A DNA stretch of 36,556 nucleotides, from positions 1 to 36,556 of IMG/VR virus record IMGVR_UViG_3300040751_002094; one strand, written 5' to 3'. The notes under the pieces are model-generated. The model was not told the DNA's origin, did not search any database, and was given only the letters and a program-made list of their open reading frames with translations. The stretch is from a virus. Made by a program: the position numbers and the translations under genes. Positions 19,009 to 27,942 of this stretch are shown here, in pieces; the first letter of the stretch is position 1, and every line of letters starts with the position of its first letter.

Positions 19009-21167
19009 TGAGAAAACGCTTAATAATAGACGGGCAAGAGTGCGACCTTAAAGAGGGGATTTTCCCCTTTTCGATCAGCTACAAAGTTGACAAAGGCGGT
19101 TTTATTGCAGCGAGCGCGGCCAAGCGTTCTGTTGTGTTGCCAGCTACTGCCAACAATGATGCTATATTTGGGGACTGGGGCGCTATATCTAACAACAATG
19201 GAGATGCAGCAGAGTTCAGACCGTTCTCTTATTCGCAGGGAGGTGTCACGCTGTTCAAAGGTCAGGCAGAACTGCAAAGCTCTCCGCTCCAATCTGATCG
19301 CTATAGATTCCGCTCTAAGGAGTACAAGGTTGATCTATACGGCAACAATGCAGACTGGGCGCTATTATTGCAAGATGCAAGACTCTCAGACTATGAGTAT
19401 AATAATCAAATATATAACCAATCAACTATAGTAAACGGATGGTATGCAGACTATCCTTCAGACGATGGAGGTTTCACAGTCGTAAAGTGGAAAGAGTGGG
19501 AGAAGCCGGGCAAGGTAAAACTAGAGGAGCTCACCCCGTTCGTTTTTATCCGCACGATTTTGGACAAAGCTTTTCAGTCCATTGGGTACAGGATTATATC
19601 TAATTTTCTGGACTCTGAGGCTTTTACTCGCTTGATACATCTTGCTCCACTGCCTGACAGATACCCTCAAGAGTTTTCTGAGGACTATCTAAATATCACA
19701 GCGACAACAACCGCAGGTACTAATCCGTTCGGGCCTGCTGTTGTGGATTTTTTGACACAGACCAAGACACCTGCATTGCTAGACCCTTATGATGAAGCCA
19801 ATGGTGTCTATACTGCTCCATTTACAGGCTTTTATGAGATCTCTATTTTTGCTCAAGTCACGAATTTTAATGATGGAGGGACTGGCAATGGGTATGTATT
19901 TACAGGCCAAACAACTATAAACAATCAAGCCAACTCAATCCCATCCTCATCATTTGGGGCAGGGGTATCAATCGCAGCTCCTGCTCCATATAACTCAAAT
20001 GAGTCATGGAATAATACAAGTGATGTGGTTTTATTACAGGCAGGAGATCAGTTGAGACTAGTCTTATTTACAGGAGGACAGGCAGGAGTGACTTATGACT
20101 ACTCTCTTAGTTGGTCAGTCATTGGAGAAGCAGAGCTGACTTTTGGATGTCCATTGATATACAAGTATTTGCTAGGCAATGGCAAGGTCTTGGATATGAT
20201 TAAGGACTTACAGCTGATGTTTAACCTTAGATTTGAGGCTGATCCATTGAGCAGGCAGGTAGTGATTGAGCCTGCCGATCAATATCTCTACCAAGCCAAT
20301 ACCAATGTTAATGACAACCCACCAACTGAGCCGCTGCAATTAAGACAAGGCTTTTATCGCACTACTGGTCAAGATGATACTCAAGACTTTGACCTAAGCA
20401 GAGAGTCAGAGTTGTATAATGAGGTGAACGTGCCAAAGATCACGCAACTTCAATACATTACAGAGGGAGAGACTGAGGAGTTTCTTGAGGTCAATCAATC
20501 CCTTGGGATCTATACAGCTCAATACATCCTACCAGATAACCGATTCAACGACACAACAGAGGTCAGAGAGTTGAGCTATTTTGCAAAGACTATTTGTGAG
20601 CTAGATCGAGACATCACAGCAGATGACAGTCAAAGATCTGTGCAAGTGCCTCTCATCTATCCACAAAACTACATAGAAGATCCCACAGCCAGTGAGGCAA
20701 ATTATGAGGTGACTCCTCGCATTTTGTACTTTGGTGGTTTTAGACCTTTTAGAGATGCAAATATCCGTTGGGATGCCTTTGGGAACTTTGGCTATCCTCT
20801 GAGTTTTATGGTCAACTATCAAGATGCAACAGATTTCAGTATCTCATTTGCTAATGAGTTAGTCAATGATATTGAGGTCCCAGGTCTTTTGCGATCATTC
20901 CACTTGCAGGACTTTGCACGCAAGCGGATTGGCAAGCGATTGGAGGCGTTTTATTTTTGGGATATATTGAAGATTTCAGCACTAACTTTCAGAGATCGCA
21001 TCTATTTCGATGGTCGCGAGTATGTACTGAGCGAGGTCGATGGATACAGACCACTACTAGAGACACCCACAAAGACCGTTTTATTATTAGATCAATTGCC
21101 TGAGCAAGAAGATGCAGACGCAATCAACAACACTCTAATCAATGGCAAGGCTACACTTGTGGACTAA
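19008..21167 (+). CDS. Large tail protein, possible tail-tip/baseplate component (719 aa)
   Basis: Starts MRKRLIIDGQECDLKEG and soon has KVDKGGFIAASAAKRSVVLP followed by ATANNDAIFGDW, a pattern I recall in tail proteins of Bacteroidota phages. Residues around 225-370 are Gly/Ser/Thr/Asn rich and probably a beta-sandwich insertion (FTGFYEISIFAQV). The C-terminal third (LYNEVNVPKITQLQYIT; YFWDILKISALTFRDRIYF) resembles baseplate hub-like beta domains. No hydrolase motif is visible. Position before the tape measure suits a distal tail or hub protein. Confidence 0.6.
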   Translation: MRKRLIIDGQECDLKEGIFPFSISYKVDKGGFIAASAAKRSVVLPATANNDAIFGDWGAISNNNGDAAEFRPFSYSQGGVTLFKGQAELQSSPLQSDRYRFRSKEYKVDLYGNNADWALLLQDARLSDYEYNNQIYNQSTIVNGWYADYPSDDGGFTVVKWKEWEKPGKVKLEELTPFVFIRTILDKAFQSIGYRIISNFLDSEAFTRLIHLAPLPDRYPQEFSEDYLNITATTTAGTNPFGPAVVDFLTQTKTPALLDPYDEANGVYTAPFTGFYEISIFAQVTNFNDGGTGNGYVFTGQTTINNQANSIPSSSFGAGVSIAAPAPYNSNESWNNTSDVVLLQAGDQLRLVLFTGGQAGVTYDYSLSWSVIGEAELTFGCPLIYKYLLGNGKVLDMIKDLQLMFNLRFEADPLSRQVVIEPADQYLYQANTNVNDNPPTEPLQLRQGFYRTTGQDDTQDFDLSRESELYNEVNVPKITQLQYITEGETEEFLEVNQSLGIYTAQYILPDNRFNDTTEVRELSYFAKTICELDRDITADDSQRSVQVPLIYPQNYIEDPTASEANYEVTPRILYFGGFRPFRDANIRWDAFGNFGYPLSFMVNYQDATDFSISFANELVNDIEVPGLLRSFHLQDFARKRIGKRLEAFYFWDILKISALTFRDRIYFDGREYVLSEVDGYRPLLETPTKTVLLLDQLPEQEDADAINNTLINGKATLVD

Positions 21168-21182
21168 AAATATACAGATAAA

Positions 21183-21410
21183 ATGAATGCAAAAACAGTT
21201 TTAGACAGGTTAAAAAACTTAGGCAAGCACGAGATAATGTGGCTTGAGGTTTCAGTTTTAGCAGATGAAAAACTTTATACTTTAAAAGTAGGGGACTCTG
21301 TTCTTGAGTATAAAAGGGAATTTGACAGACTAGCCAAAGTATCACAATATTGCATGGGAAGAGCTATTGAAGCAGGGAAAAAAAGGATAAAATATGAGCA
21401 AAATATCTAA
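21183..21410 (+). CDS. Hypothetical protein upstream of tape measure (75 aa)
   Basis: MNAKTVLDRLKNLGKHEIMW with helical ends and a short beta hairpin. It overlaps the next small gene by 17 bp. A run of seven As (21377-21383) near its end was checked as a slip site; the -1 frame stops within a few codons, so no chaperone-type fusion is supported here. Confidence 0.6.
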   Translation: MNAKTVLDRLKNLGKHEIMWLEVSVLADEKLYTLKVGDSVLEYKREFDRLAKVSQYCMGRAIEAGKKRIKYEQNI

Positions 21411-21540
21411 AAAAGAACTATCTGCAGAACAAAAAGCAACCGCTGCAAGGTTAATAAAAGGAGGACTTGCAATGGCATCAGAGGACTGCATTGTATTTTT
21501 TTGTGAATGGGATAAACAAACTTTTTTGACTTATGGCTAA
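21394..21540 (+). CDS. Small protein overlapping the tape measure start (48 aa)
   Basis: MSKISKKELSAEQKATAARL then GGLAMASEDCIVFFCEWDKQ. It overlaps the gene before by 17 bp and the tape measure gene by 8 bp, so translation is likely coupled. Its place just before the tape measure is where chaperone genes often sit, but it is too short to identify. Confidence 0.55.
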   Translation: MSKISKKELSAEQKATAARLIKGGLAMASEDCIVFFCEWDKQTFLTYG

Positions 21541-24500
21541 GACAGTAGGATTAAAAATTGAGATAGAAGGACTCAGCACCATCACTCAAGAGGTGGTAAA
21601 GCTAGAGCAGGAGCTGAAGGCTTCCAAGACTGCTGCCAAAGATCTTGAGAAGGAGATTGAAGCACTCAACAAGCAGATCTCTGAGTCAGATAATGCGGAA
21701 GAGGTTGAAGCACTCAACAAGCAGCTTGCAGTTGCAGAAAAGGAGTATATCAATTTACGCAATGCGGTTGCAGATACCAACGAGCAGTTAAAAGGAGCAA
21801 GAAAAGAGCAGAGGGATTTTATCAAGCAAGCAAATACAGCGAAGTTCAAAAAGGGCTCATATTTTGATCTCAACGAACAGCTAAAAGCAGCTAGAAAGTC
21901 CTTTAAAAATCTATCAGAGGAGGAGCGAAAAGGGAAGATAGGGCAGGATTTGACGCAACGCATACAAAAACTAGACACTGAGCTGAAAGGTATTGACAAG
22001 TCTATTGGTCAAAATCAGCGCAATGTCGGAAACTACACCAAAGCACTTGACAATCTTGTGCCTGGGTTCAGACGTATATCTAAGGCCGTGACTAATGCCA
22101 ACGGTAAACTCAATATTTTTGGCAAGACGTTGCTCGCTGGGTTCGCTGCATTCCAAGCGGCTAAATTTATTGCAAAAGCTGTCAAGCAGTTGGATGAGTT
22201 CATTGGCAAAATCAATGAGACTACTCAAGCGGTTGCAGGATTTGGCGAGGTATCTGGTGAAGAGTTGGAAAAACTAACAGCCCAGACAACAGCATTGAGT
22301 GAGACCTTTGCTGTAGATAGTGAGCAGATTGCAAAGAGTGCGCGAGCATTAGCCGATCAGCTAGGCATCGGATTCGATGAGGCGTTGACTAAAATCGAGG
22401 GCAAACTTGTCGAGGGTGTTGCTAATAATGAGGAGTTTCTAAGTACTATCGAGCAGTATCCTGAAGCTTTTGAGGATGCCAGTGGAGCGGTCACTGATTT
22501 CAGCGAGCGCAATGCTGACCTATTAGCTAGAAATAAGGAACTTGCAGCGAGTCAAGTAGAAGTAGCAAAACGCTTGCAGGGTGTGACAGATACATTCAAG
22601 AGCATATCTGCAACCGTTCAAGCTGTGCTCTTCAAAGTCTTAGCTGATCTTATTGATATTTTTAGACCAGTGGTGTCTGCATTTCAACGAGCAGGCGAGG
22701 CGGTTGGTCGATTGTTTAAGGCTTTTGCATCATTCCGGAAAGAAGGTGAGGAGGCTGTGACAATTAGCAGCTTAATATCTGGTACATTTGAGAGGCTTGC
22801 AGGCGTTCTCCAGTTTGTAGCTGATGGCATCACGTTTGTAGTTGATGGGATCACTGACTTGATTGAGAACGTCCCCCTATTACAAAAACTATTTGCGTTT
22901 ATATTCGACCAAGTTGCTAAGGTTCGGCAAGTCTTCACAGATCTGCCTTTTATATTTGCTGGAGTAGTTGCAGCACTCAAGCAGCTAGGGACTAACTTTG
23001 TGAACTTCTTTGAGGCGACGTTTATTGATGCCCAGATATTTGCTGCAAAGGTCAAAGGGATATTCTCAAGCGCAGCAAAAGCACAGATTGAAGAACTAAG
23101 GAAAAGGAGAAAGGAGTTGATTGCTGATGGTGCTAGTGTTGGAGATGCTTATGGTAAAGCATTTGAAGAGGCAAGGAGAAAAGCAGCCGACCAAGCAGAG
23201 GCGGCACGATTAGAGCAGGAGAAAGTTGCAGACTTGAAAGCTTTACAGGCTAAAACTAAAAGAGACGCAGAGGCAGCAAAGAAGCAAAGAGATGCAGCCA
23301 TCAAAGCCGAACAGGAGTTGCAAAAGGCTCGCGACAAATTTGCACAGGAGGAACTTGCTAAGGAAAAACAAAGAGCTGCACTACTGGCAGATCTATCTGC
23401 TAAGTTGTTAGACCAACGCATCAAGGCCATCGAGGATGAGAGCAAGCGCAGAGAGGAGGAGATCAAAGTAAGTTTTGACAGACAAGTGCAAGCGGTTGAA
23501 GATGGCAACAAGAAACTCCTTGAGGAGCAAGCAAAGAGAGAGGATGAGCTCATCAAGATATTTGGCAAAAAGAGCAAGGAGGTGCTACAGTCAAGACAAG
23601 ACTTTCAAAAGGATTTTATCAAGATCGAGCAACAGACGTCTAACATTATTCTAAACTTAAGAGCTGAAGAGGCTAAAGAGTTGGAAGCGTTGCAGGATGA
23701 GATCAATGCTAAGGAGATCGAGAAAGCCAAGAAAGCAGCTGCTGACTTGCGAGCATTCAGAGATCAAGCACTCAACGAAGAGCTTGCATTTATAGATCTA
23801 CAAGCTAGACAAAGAGAGCTAAAAGCGCAGGAGTCGCTTAATCGCCTACTTATTCAGGAGGAGGATGCAGCAGCAAGACAAGAAGCGATCAGAGTAGAAG
23901 CAGAGCGCAAGATTATAGACCAGATCCTTGATGTTAGGAATAAGTTGCAAGCCTTAGACGATCAGCAGGCTTTTCTCGAATCAGAGGCAGCAGCAGGCGT
24001 CAAGATTAAGCAAGAGGAGTATGATGCTATCCTGCAAGCTAGGCAACAGTTAAATACTCAGCTTAGTGATTTAGAAAGACAGCAGACAGAAAATGCAAGG
24101 GTTGAAGGAGATGAAAGGCTTAAGCGAATTATTGCAGACATCTCGAAAGTTGCTGACATTGTAGGCAAAGGATTGACAGCGGTTGACAATGTCCTTGATG
24201 CTTTAGACTCAAGACAAGAGGAGCAGCTCACAAAGTCCTTAGAGCGATCACAAGAGAGACAGGCACAACTTGAAGCAGAGGCCGAAAATGCAACAGGACT
24301 CCGCAAAAAGTTTTTAGAACAGCAAGCAGCCAATGAGATCAACACACAACAGCAACTAGAAAAGCAGCAGGAGAATCTTGCAGAGCGAGCAGCTAAGAGA
24401 GACCAACGCATTGCAGTTACTGAGAGCATCATCCAAGGTCTTTTGGCTATCACTAGAGCAGCGGCAGCGCCTCCGGGCTTCCCTCTAAACTTGCCAAGTG

Positions 24501-24925
24501 TTGCAGTAGTCACAGCATTGAGCGCGGCAAATACGGCAGCGATAGCATCTAAGAAGTTCCAAGATGGTGGTATCATTCAAGGACCATCACACTCGCAGGG
24601 CGGTGTCAAGTTTGCTGTAGGTGGCCAAGTAGGATTTGAGGCTGAAGGTGGTGAGTTTATTGTCAACAAACGTGCAACGGCTAAAAACTTGCCTTTATTA
24701 GCTCGCATCAACTCCCAGAAGTTTGCAAGTGGTGGGTTTATTGGTGGTGTGTCTCCAGTTCCAAGCGTGACAAACATCAACACAGTACAAGCTGACTCAG
24801 TGCAAGCCCTTGCAGGGACTTTGGCAGGCGTCATCAACTCACAGAAAGTAATACTGGTGACAGATGACTTGGATGAAGATAGAGACAATCAAGAGCGAAT
24901 CGAGAAACGTACAATTATTAGATAA
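21533..24925 (+). CDS. Tail tape measure protein (1130 aa)
   Basis: Sets tail length and is ejected into the host. Residues 1-170 are coiled coil (EVVKLEQELKASKTAAKDLE onward). A hydrophobic segment follows near 195-215 (LAGFAAFQAAKFIAKAV), then a helical domain with more hydrophobic patches to about 510. Next is a long Lys/Glu/Ala-rich coiled coil (about 520-950) and a Gly-rich C-terminus with GPSHSQGGVKFAVGG and GGEFIVNKRAT, typical of tape measures. At about 0.15 nm per residue the tail would be near 170 nm (inference). Long antisense ORFs opposite it are compositional shadows. Confidence 0.92.
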   Translation: MAKTVGLKIEIEGLSTITQEVVKLEQELKASKTAAKDLEKEIEALNKQISESDNAEEVEALNKQLAVAEKEYINLRNAVADTNEQLKGARKEQRDFIKQANTAKFKKGSYFDLNEQLKAARKSFKNLSEEERKGKIGQDLTQRIQKLDTELKGIDKSIGQNQRNVGNYTKALDNLVPGFRRISKAVTNANGKLNIFGKTLLAGFAAFQAAKFIAKAVKQLDEFIGKINETTQAVAGFGEVSGEELEKLTAQTTALSETFAVDSEQIAKSARALADQLGIGFDEALTKIEGKLVEGVANNEEFLSTIEQYPEAFEDASGAVTDFSERNADLLARNKELAASQVEVAKRLQGVTDTFKSISATVQAVLFKVLADLIDIFRPVVSAFQRAGEAVGRLFKAFASFRKEGEEAVTISSLISGTFERLAGVLQFVADGITFVVDGITDLIENVPLLQKLFAFIFDQVAKVRQVFTDLPFIFAGVVAALKQLGTNFVNFFEATFIDAQIFAAKVKGIFSSAAKAQIEELRKRRKELIADGASVGDAYGKAFEEARRKAADQAEAARLEQEKVADLKALQAKTKRDAEAAKKQRDAAIKAEQELQKARDKFAQEELAKEKQRAALLADLSAKLLDQRIKAIEDESKRREEEIKVSFDRQVQAVEDGNKKLLEEQAKREDELIKIFGKKSKEVLQSRQDFQKDFIKIEQQTSNIILNLRAEEAKELEALQDEINAKEIEKAKKAAADLRAFRDQALNEELAFIDLQARQRELKAQESLNRLLIQEEDAAARQEAIRVEAERKIIDQILDVRNKLQALDDQQAFLESEAAAGVKIKQEEYDAILQARQQLNTQLSDLERQQTENARVEGDERLKRIIADISKVADIVGKGLTAVDNVLDALDSRQEEQLTKSLERSQERQAQLEAEAENATGLRKKFLEQQAANEINTQQQLEKQQENLAERAAKRDQRIAVTESIIQGLLAITRAAAAPPGFPLNLPSVAVVTALSAANTAAIASKKFQDGGIIQGPSHSQGGVKFAVGGQVGFEAEGGEFIVNKRATAKNLPLLARINSQKFASGGFIGGVSPVPSVTNINTVQADSVQALAGTLAGVINSQKVILVTDDLDEDRDNQERIEKRTIIR

Positions 24926-25203
24926 TGAATAAGCTAGAAGAATCTTTTTACCGCATACCAGTGGAGCATCGTGAGAAACTTATCGAGATGCTTCCCTGGT
25001 TTCGCAAAACTATGAAGCTCATCAAAAACCATGAGTACACAAATTATCTGTTTGAATTATATCGCACCTACTTAGCTAGGGGGTGGAGTGGTACGCAAAA
25101 CTGTGGATATTGTATGCAACAAGTCAAGCACAGACTATTTTTGGCAGCACAAACTTTTGAGAAATTTGGGATTAAATTGGACGAGAATGCAGGACAAGCT
25201 TAA
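24925..25203 (+). CDS. Hypothetical protein (92 aa)
   Basis: MNKLEESFYRIPVEHREKLI with an aromatic, helical body and a CGYC pair near residue 60 (QNCGYCMQQVKHRLF). It starts at the TAATG overlap with the tape measure stop. Possible metal or redox site at CGYC. Not recognised. Confidence 0.6.
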   Translation: MNKLEESFYRIPVEHREKLIEMLPWFRKTMKLIKNHEYTNYLFELYRTYLARGWSGTQNCGYCMQQVKHRLFLAAQTFEKFGIKLDENAGQA

Positions 25204-25456
25204 ACAAGAACTTACTGAGGCCTTATGCGATGCGCTTCAGGGCAAATACTTGACAGTTGAGAATATTGCAGAATATCTAGTTGACTCCAAACTGCTAGAG
25301 CCTAGCCGATTGCGTCAGTATTTAGCTGTAAAGGAGTTTTTTGAAAATTACAACGAGCAGACTAAGACAAGCCTCGTGCATCAACTGTCTGCAAAGTATG
25401 ATATATCTGTCCGCGTGATGTGGCAGCTAGTGCACAAAAGACGTTTTTCTATTTAG
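25187..25456 (+). CDS. Hypothetical HTH-like protein (89 aa)
   Basis: The start chosen is MQDKLKQELTEALCDAL at 25187 (17-bp overlap); an upstream reading from 25088 is the shadow of the preceding gene. The C-terminal segment SLVHQLSAKYDISVRVMWQL then VHKRR resembles a small HTH with a basic recognition helix. A DNA-binding protein between tail and head modules would be unusual; it could instead be a helical virion protein. Confidence 0.55.
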   Translation: MQDKLKQELTEALCDALQGKYLTVENIAEYLVDSKLLEPSRLRQYLAVKEFFENYNEQTKTSLVHQLSAKYDISVRVMWQLVHKRRFSI

Positions 25457-25518
25457 TGCAGCCTCGTGCAGTATTTGAGGCGTTTTTTGGTGTATTATTG
25501 ATGTAAACAATTGTTTTA

Positions 25519-27099
25519 ATGGAAAGCTTCGACGACTACCCAAAGGCAGCGAGCAACAACGCTCAAAGAGCCATTGATTACAAGGAGGAAAACGATGATA
25601 AGGGCGGCTGTGGTACGCAAGTTGGATGGGTTCGCGCTCGTCAACTAGCAGACCGCAAGCCTATTTCATTCGATACTGTAAAGCGTATGGCTAACTTTCA
25701 GCGATTCGAGCAGTACAAAGATGATCCCTATGAAGATGCAGACGGCCAAGCTAATTGCGGCCGCATCATGTGGGACGCATGGGGAGGCACTGAGGGAGTT
25801 AATTGGGCTATCCGTAAAGTTGAGCAAGTGGAAAAACAACAACAAGAAAATAAAGTCGAGCTCTATCTTGATAAGCCAGTTGGGCAAGGGGTTGATCCTT
25901 GGACGGGTGAGGAGATGATGAGCATGGAAGATATTAAGGCACAGATTGGCAAAGGTGAAGAGCTTAAGCTTATCCTGAAGAGTCCAGGCGGCTCAGTTAT
26001 CGAAGGTTTTGCAATGGCTGACATGCTTGCCGCTCATGGTGCTGAGGTGGAGATCATAGGGACAGGTATCGTGGGCAGTATTGCGACGATGATCTTTTCA
26101 GCTGGTACTCCTGGCAAAAGGAAGCTAACTAAAAACGCTTTTTTCATGATCCACAAGCCATCAAGCGGCATCGGTGGAACTGCTGAAGACTTGAGAAGTG
26201 AGGCAAAGATCTTGGACACTATGGATGATCGTATTGTCTCTAATTATATCGACCTTATTGAGTCCAATGGTAAACTCATCAACGGCAGCAGAGAAGAGAC
26301 AGCGGCACAAGTTAGAGCATGGATGGCAGAAGAGAAGTGGTTTAGTGCGCAGGAGGCTGTCAATGTTGGACTCGCTGATGCAATTGCAGAGGGTGACTAT
26401 ATGAATGAGCGCACAGCTAGAAGCTTTGCAGCTATGGCCAAGAACTGCAAGAACACTCCTGCACAATTTACCAACTATATAAAAACTTTTGAGATGCAAG
26501 AGCAACAAGATACAGCGCTCCCAGTTGAAGCTGAGGAGACAAAAAGCTTTTTATCTAAGTTCATGAATCACATGAAAGCATTCTTTACAGGCCAAAAAGC
26601 CGAAGCGGAAGCGATGTGTGAGGATGAGGATAAAAAAGAGGATTCAATTATTGAAAACAAAACAGACGAAATGAAAAAGGAAAATATGACCAAGGAAGAG
26701 CTCATGAAAATGGCTGAGGAGATGGGTCTTGAACTTGTCGAGGTTGAGATGGAGAAAGAAGAGCAAGAGGATGAGATGACAAAGGAGGACTTGCTTGCTA
26801 TGGCTGAGTCTATGGGCATGAAAGAAAAAGAAGAAGAGGACATGTACGAAGAGAAGGAAGATGCAAAAGCTGAGGTATCAGTTGAGCAGACTGCCTCTGC
26901 TGATGAGATCAAGCAACTCAAGGAGGAGCTTGCTCGCATGAAAGCACAAGCGCACAAGTCTAAGACTCAAGGCTTGAAAAACAAGTCTAAAGAGATCCAA
27001 ACAACTAACCGCGACCGCACTCTTGACGAGATCACAAACAAAAACGATGGTTTTGCCAATGCGATTGTTGAAGGGTTAGGCTCTTACTTTGGTAAGTAG
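25519..27099 (+). CDS. ClpP-like prohead protease fused to scaffold (526 aa)
   Basis: Three parts. Residues 1-103 carry a domain with NNAQRAIDYKEEN, CGTQVGWVRARQLA, and CGRIMWDAWGGTEGVNWAIR, recurrent in phage protease genes as I recall. Residues 112-320 are an S14 (ClpP/SppA-like) protease: LKSPGGSV (154-160), the Ser in GIVGSIATM (S187), and His in FFMIHKPS (H212). Residues 340-526 are an acidic, Met/Glu/Lys-rich coiled coil typical of a scaffold. The last part has an internal repeat (390-404 and 420-434, MTKEELMKMAEEMGL / MTKEDLLAMAESMGM). As with lambda C/Nu3, a separate scaffold could start at an internal Met. It cleaves itself and capsid precursors during maturation, by family. Confidence 0.85.
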   Translation: MESFDDYPKAASNNAQRAIDYKEENDDKGGCGTQVGWVRARQLADRKPISFDTVKRMANFQRFEQYKDDPYEDADGQANCGRIMWDAWGGTEGVNWAIRKVEQVEKQQQENKVELYLDKPVGQGVDPWTGEEMMSMEDIKAQIGKGEELKLILKSPGGSVIEGFAMADMLAAHGAEVEIIGTGIVGSIATMIFSAGTPGKRKLTKNAFFMIHKPSSGIGGTAEDLRSEAKILDTMDDRIVSNYIDLIESNGKLINGSREETAAQVRAWMAEEKWFSAQEAVNVGLADAIAEGDYMNERTARSFAAMAKNCKNTPAQFTNYIKTFEMQEQQDTALPVEAEETKSFLSKFMNHMKAFFTGQKAEAEAMCEDEDKKEDSIIENKTDEMKKENMTKEELMKMAEEMGLELVEVEMEKEEQEDEMTKEDLLAMAESMGMKEKEEEDMYEEKEDAKAEVSVEQTASADEIKQLKEELARMKAQAHKSKTQGLKNKSKEIQTTNRDRTLDEITNKNDGFANAIVEGLGSYFGK

Positions 27100-27137
27100 T
27101 CAGAAAACTATTTTTTTAAAAGCAAAAAATCAGACTA

Positions 27138-27878
27138 ATGAATATCATTAATCAAAAACAGCAACAAAAAAGACGCGTCAATCCAGGTGTCAAGTCTTTC
27201 AGTGGTGCATTGCAATTGCGTGGTCTTGATCCTTATGGATTCCATGCAGAGCGTTTCCCAACATTCACGGCAGTTGTTGCCGCAGGAGGTGCATCAGTAG
27301 ACTTTGAGCTCACTAGTGGAGATTTTGACCAGTACGAGATTTGCAACTTTGTAGTATCAAACGCAAAGGGAGAGCAAGCAATCCTTGACTATGTAGGGCC
27401 AACAGGCGCAGAGTCTTTAGATACTTCAGGACTTGACCTGAGCTACAACAACAACTTGCCAATTGCTATCGGTATCATCTACCGTGAGAAAGCAGGCGTA
27501 AGTCTTGACGACAACAACAGAACTTTGTCTTATGAGGCATTGGTTGACGTTGGAAGCTTCACAGCAGGCGTAACAGTTGACACAGCTCTATTCTTAGATA
27601 CCAATATTTCTGGTATTCAGATCGACTTGGCTGCTGCTTACACTACTGGACCAGATCAAGTAGCTGTTGACATCACTGCAATCTCTGCTGTAGGTTTAGA
27701 CTTTGAAGTCTTCCAGAACGGAGTAAGCGCAGGAACTGGAACAATCGGTGCAGATGGTACGGCTCAATTTGTTGACGCTGGAACATTAGCCCCAGGCTCA
27801 TACACTTACAAAGTAGAGTTCACAACAGAAGGACAAGCAAAGGGATCTTTTGCTGAGGTCGTAGTTGTTGTGGCTTAA
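27138..27878 (+). CDS. Putative head decoration protein with Ig-like domain (246 aa)
   Basis: Located between protease-scaffold and major capsid protein, the usual place for a decoration protein. Residues 1-165 form a soluble beta-rich domain (FPTFTAVVAAGGASVDFELT). Residues 172-246 look like an Ig-like fold (DQVAVDITAISAVGLDFEVF, GVSAGTGTIGADGTAQF, LAPGSYTYKVEFTTEG). Such domains on phage heads can bind surface polysaccharides. Codons here and in the capsid gene favour CGT, ATC and TTC more than neighbours, suggesting high expression. Confidence 0.65.
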   Translation: MNIINQKQQQKRRVNPGVKSFSGALQLRGLDPYGFHAERFPTFTAVVAAGGASVDFELTSGDFDQYEICNFVVSNAKGEQAILDYVGPTGAESLDTSGLDLSYNNNLPIAIGIIYREKAGVSLDDNNRTLSYEALVDVGSFTAGVTVDTALFLDTNISGIQIDLAAAYTTGPDQVAVDITAISAVGLDFEVFQNGVSAGTGTIGADGTAQFVDAGTLAPGSYTYKVEFTTEGQAKGSFAEVVVVVA

Positions 27879-27897
27879 TCATCATTTTTGAAAATTC

Positions 27898-27930
27898 GAG
27901 GGGAGTCTGGGAGGGACTCCCTCATTTTAA
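27898..27930 (+). terminator. Hairpin after the decoration gene, partial terminator
   Basis: Stem GAGGG(G)AGTC (27898-27907) with GACTCCCTC (27915-27923), nine pairs and one bulged G, followed by ATTTT. It precedes the capsid gene by 20 bases. Confidence 0.6.
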
Positions 27931-27942
27931 AATACAAACAAA

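Noticed and set aside
21377-21410. Possible -1 slip on A7 just before the tape measure
   Set aside because: The -1 frame terminates within a few codons, so no fusion product results.
21586-24888. Long antisense ORFs opposite the tape measure gene (up to 172 aa)
   Set aside because: Ser/Cys/Phe-rich translations are typical of the complement of Glu/Lys/Ala/Gln coiled-coil coding sequence; no start or gene context supports them.
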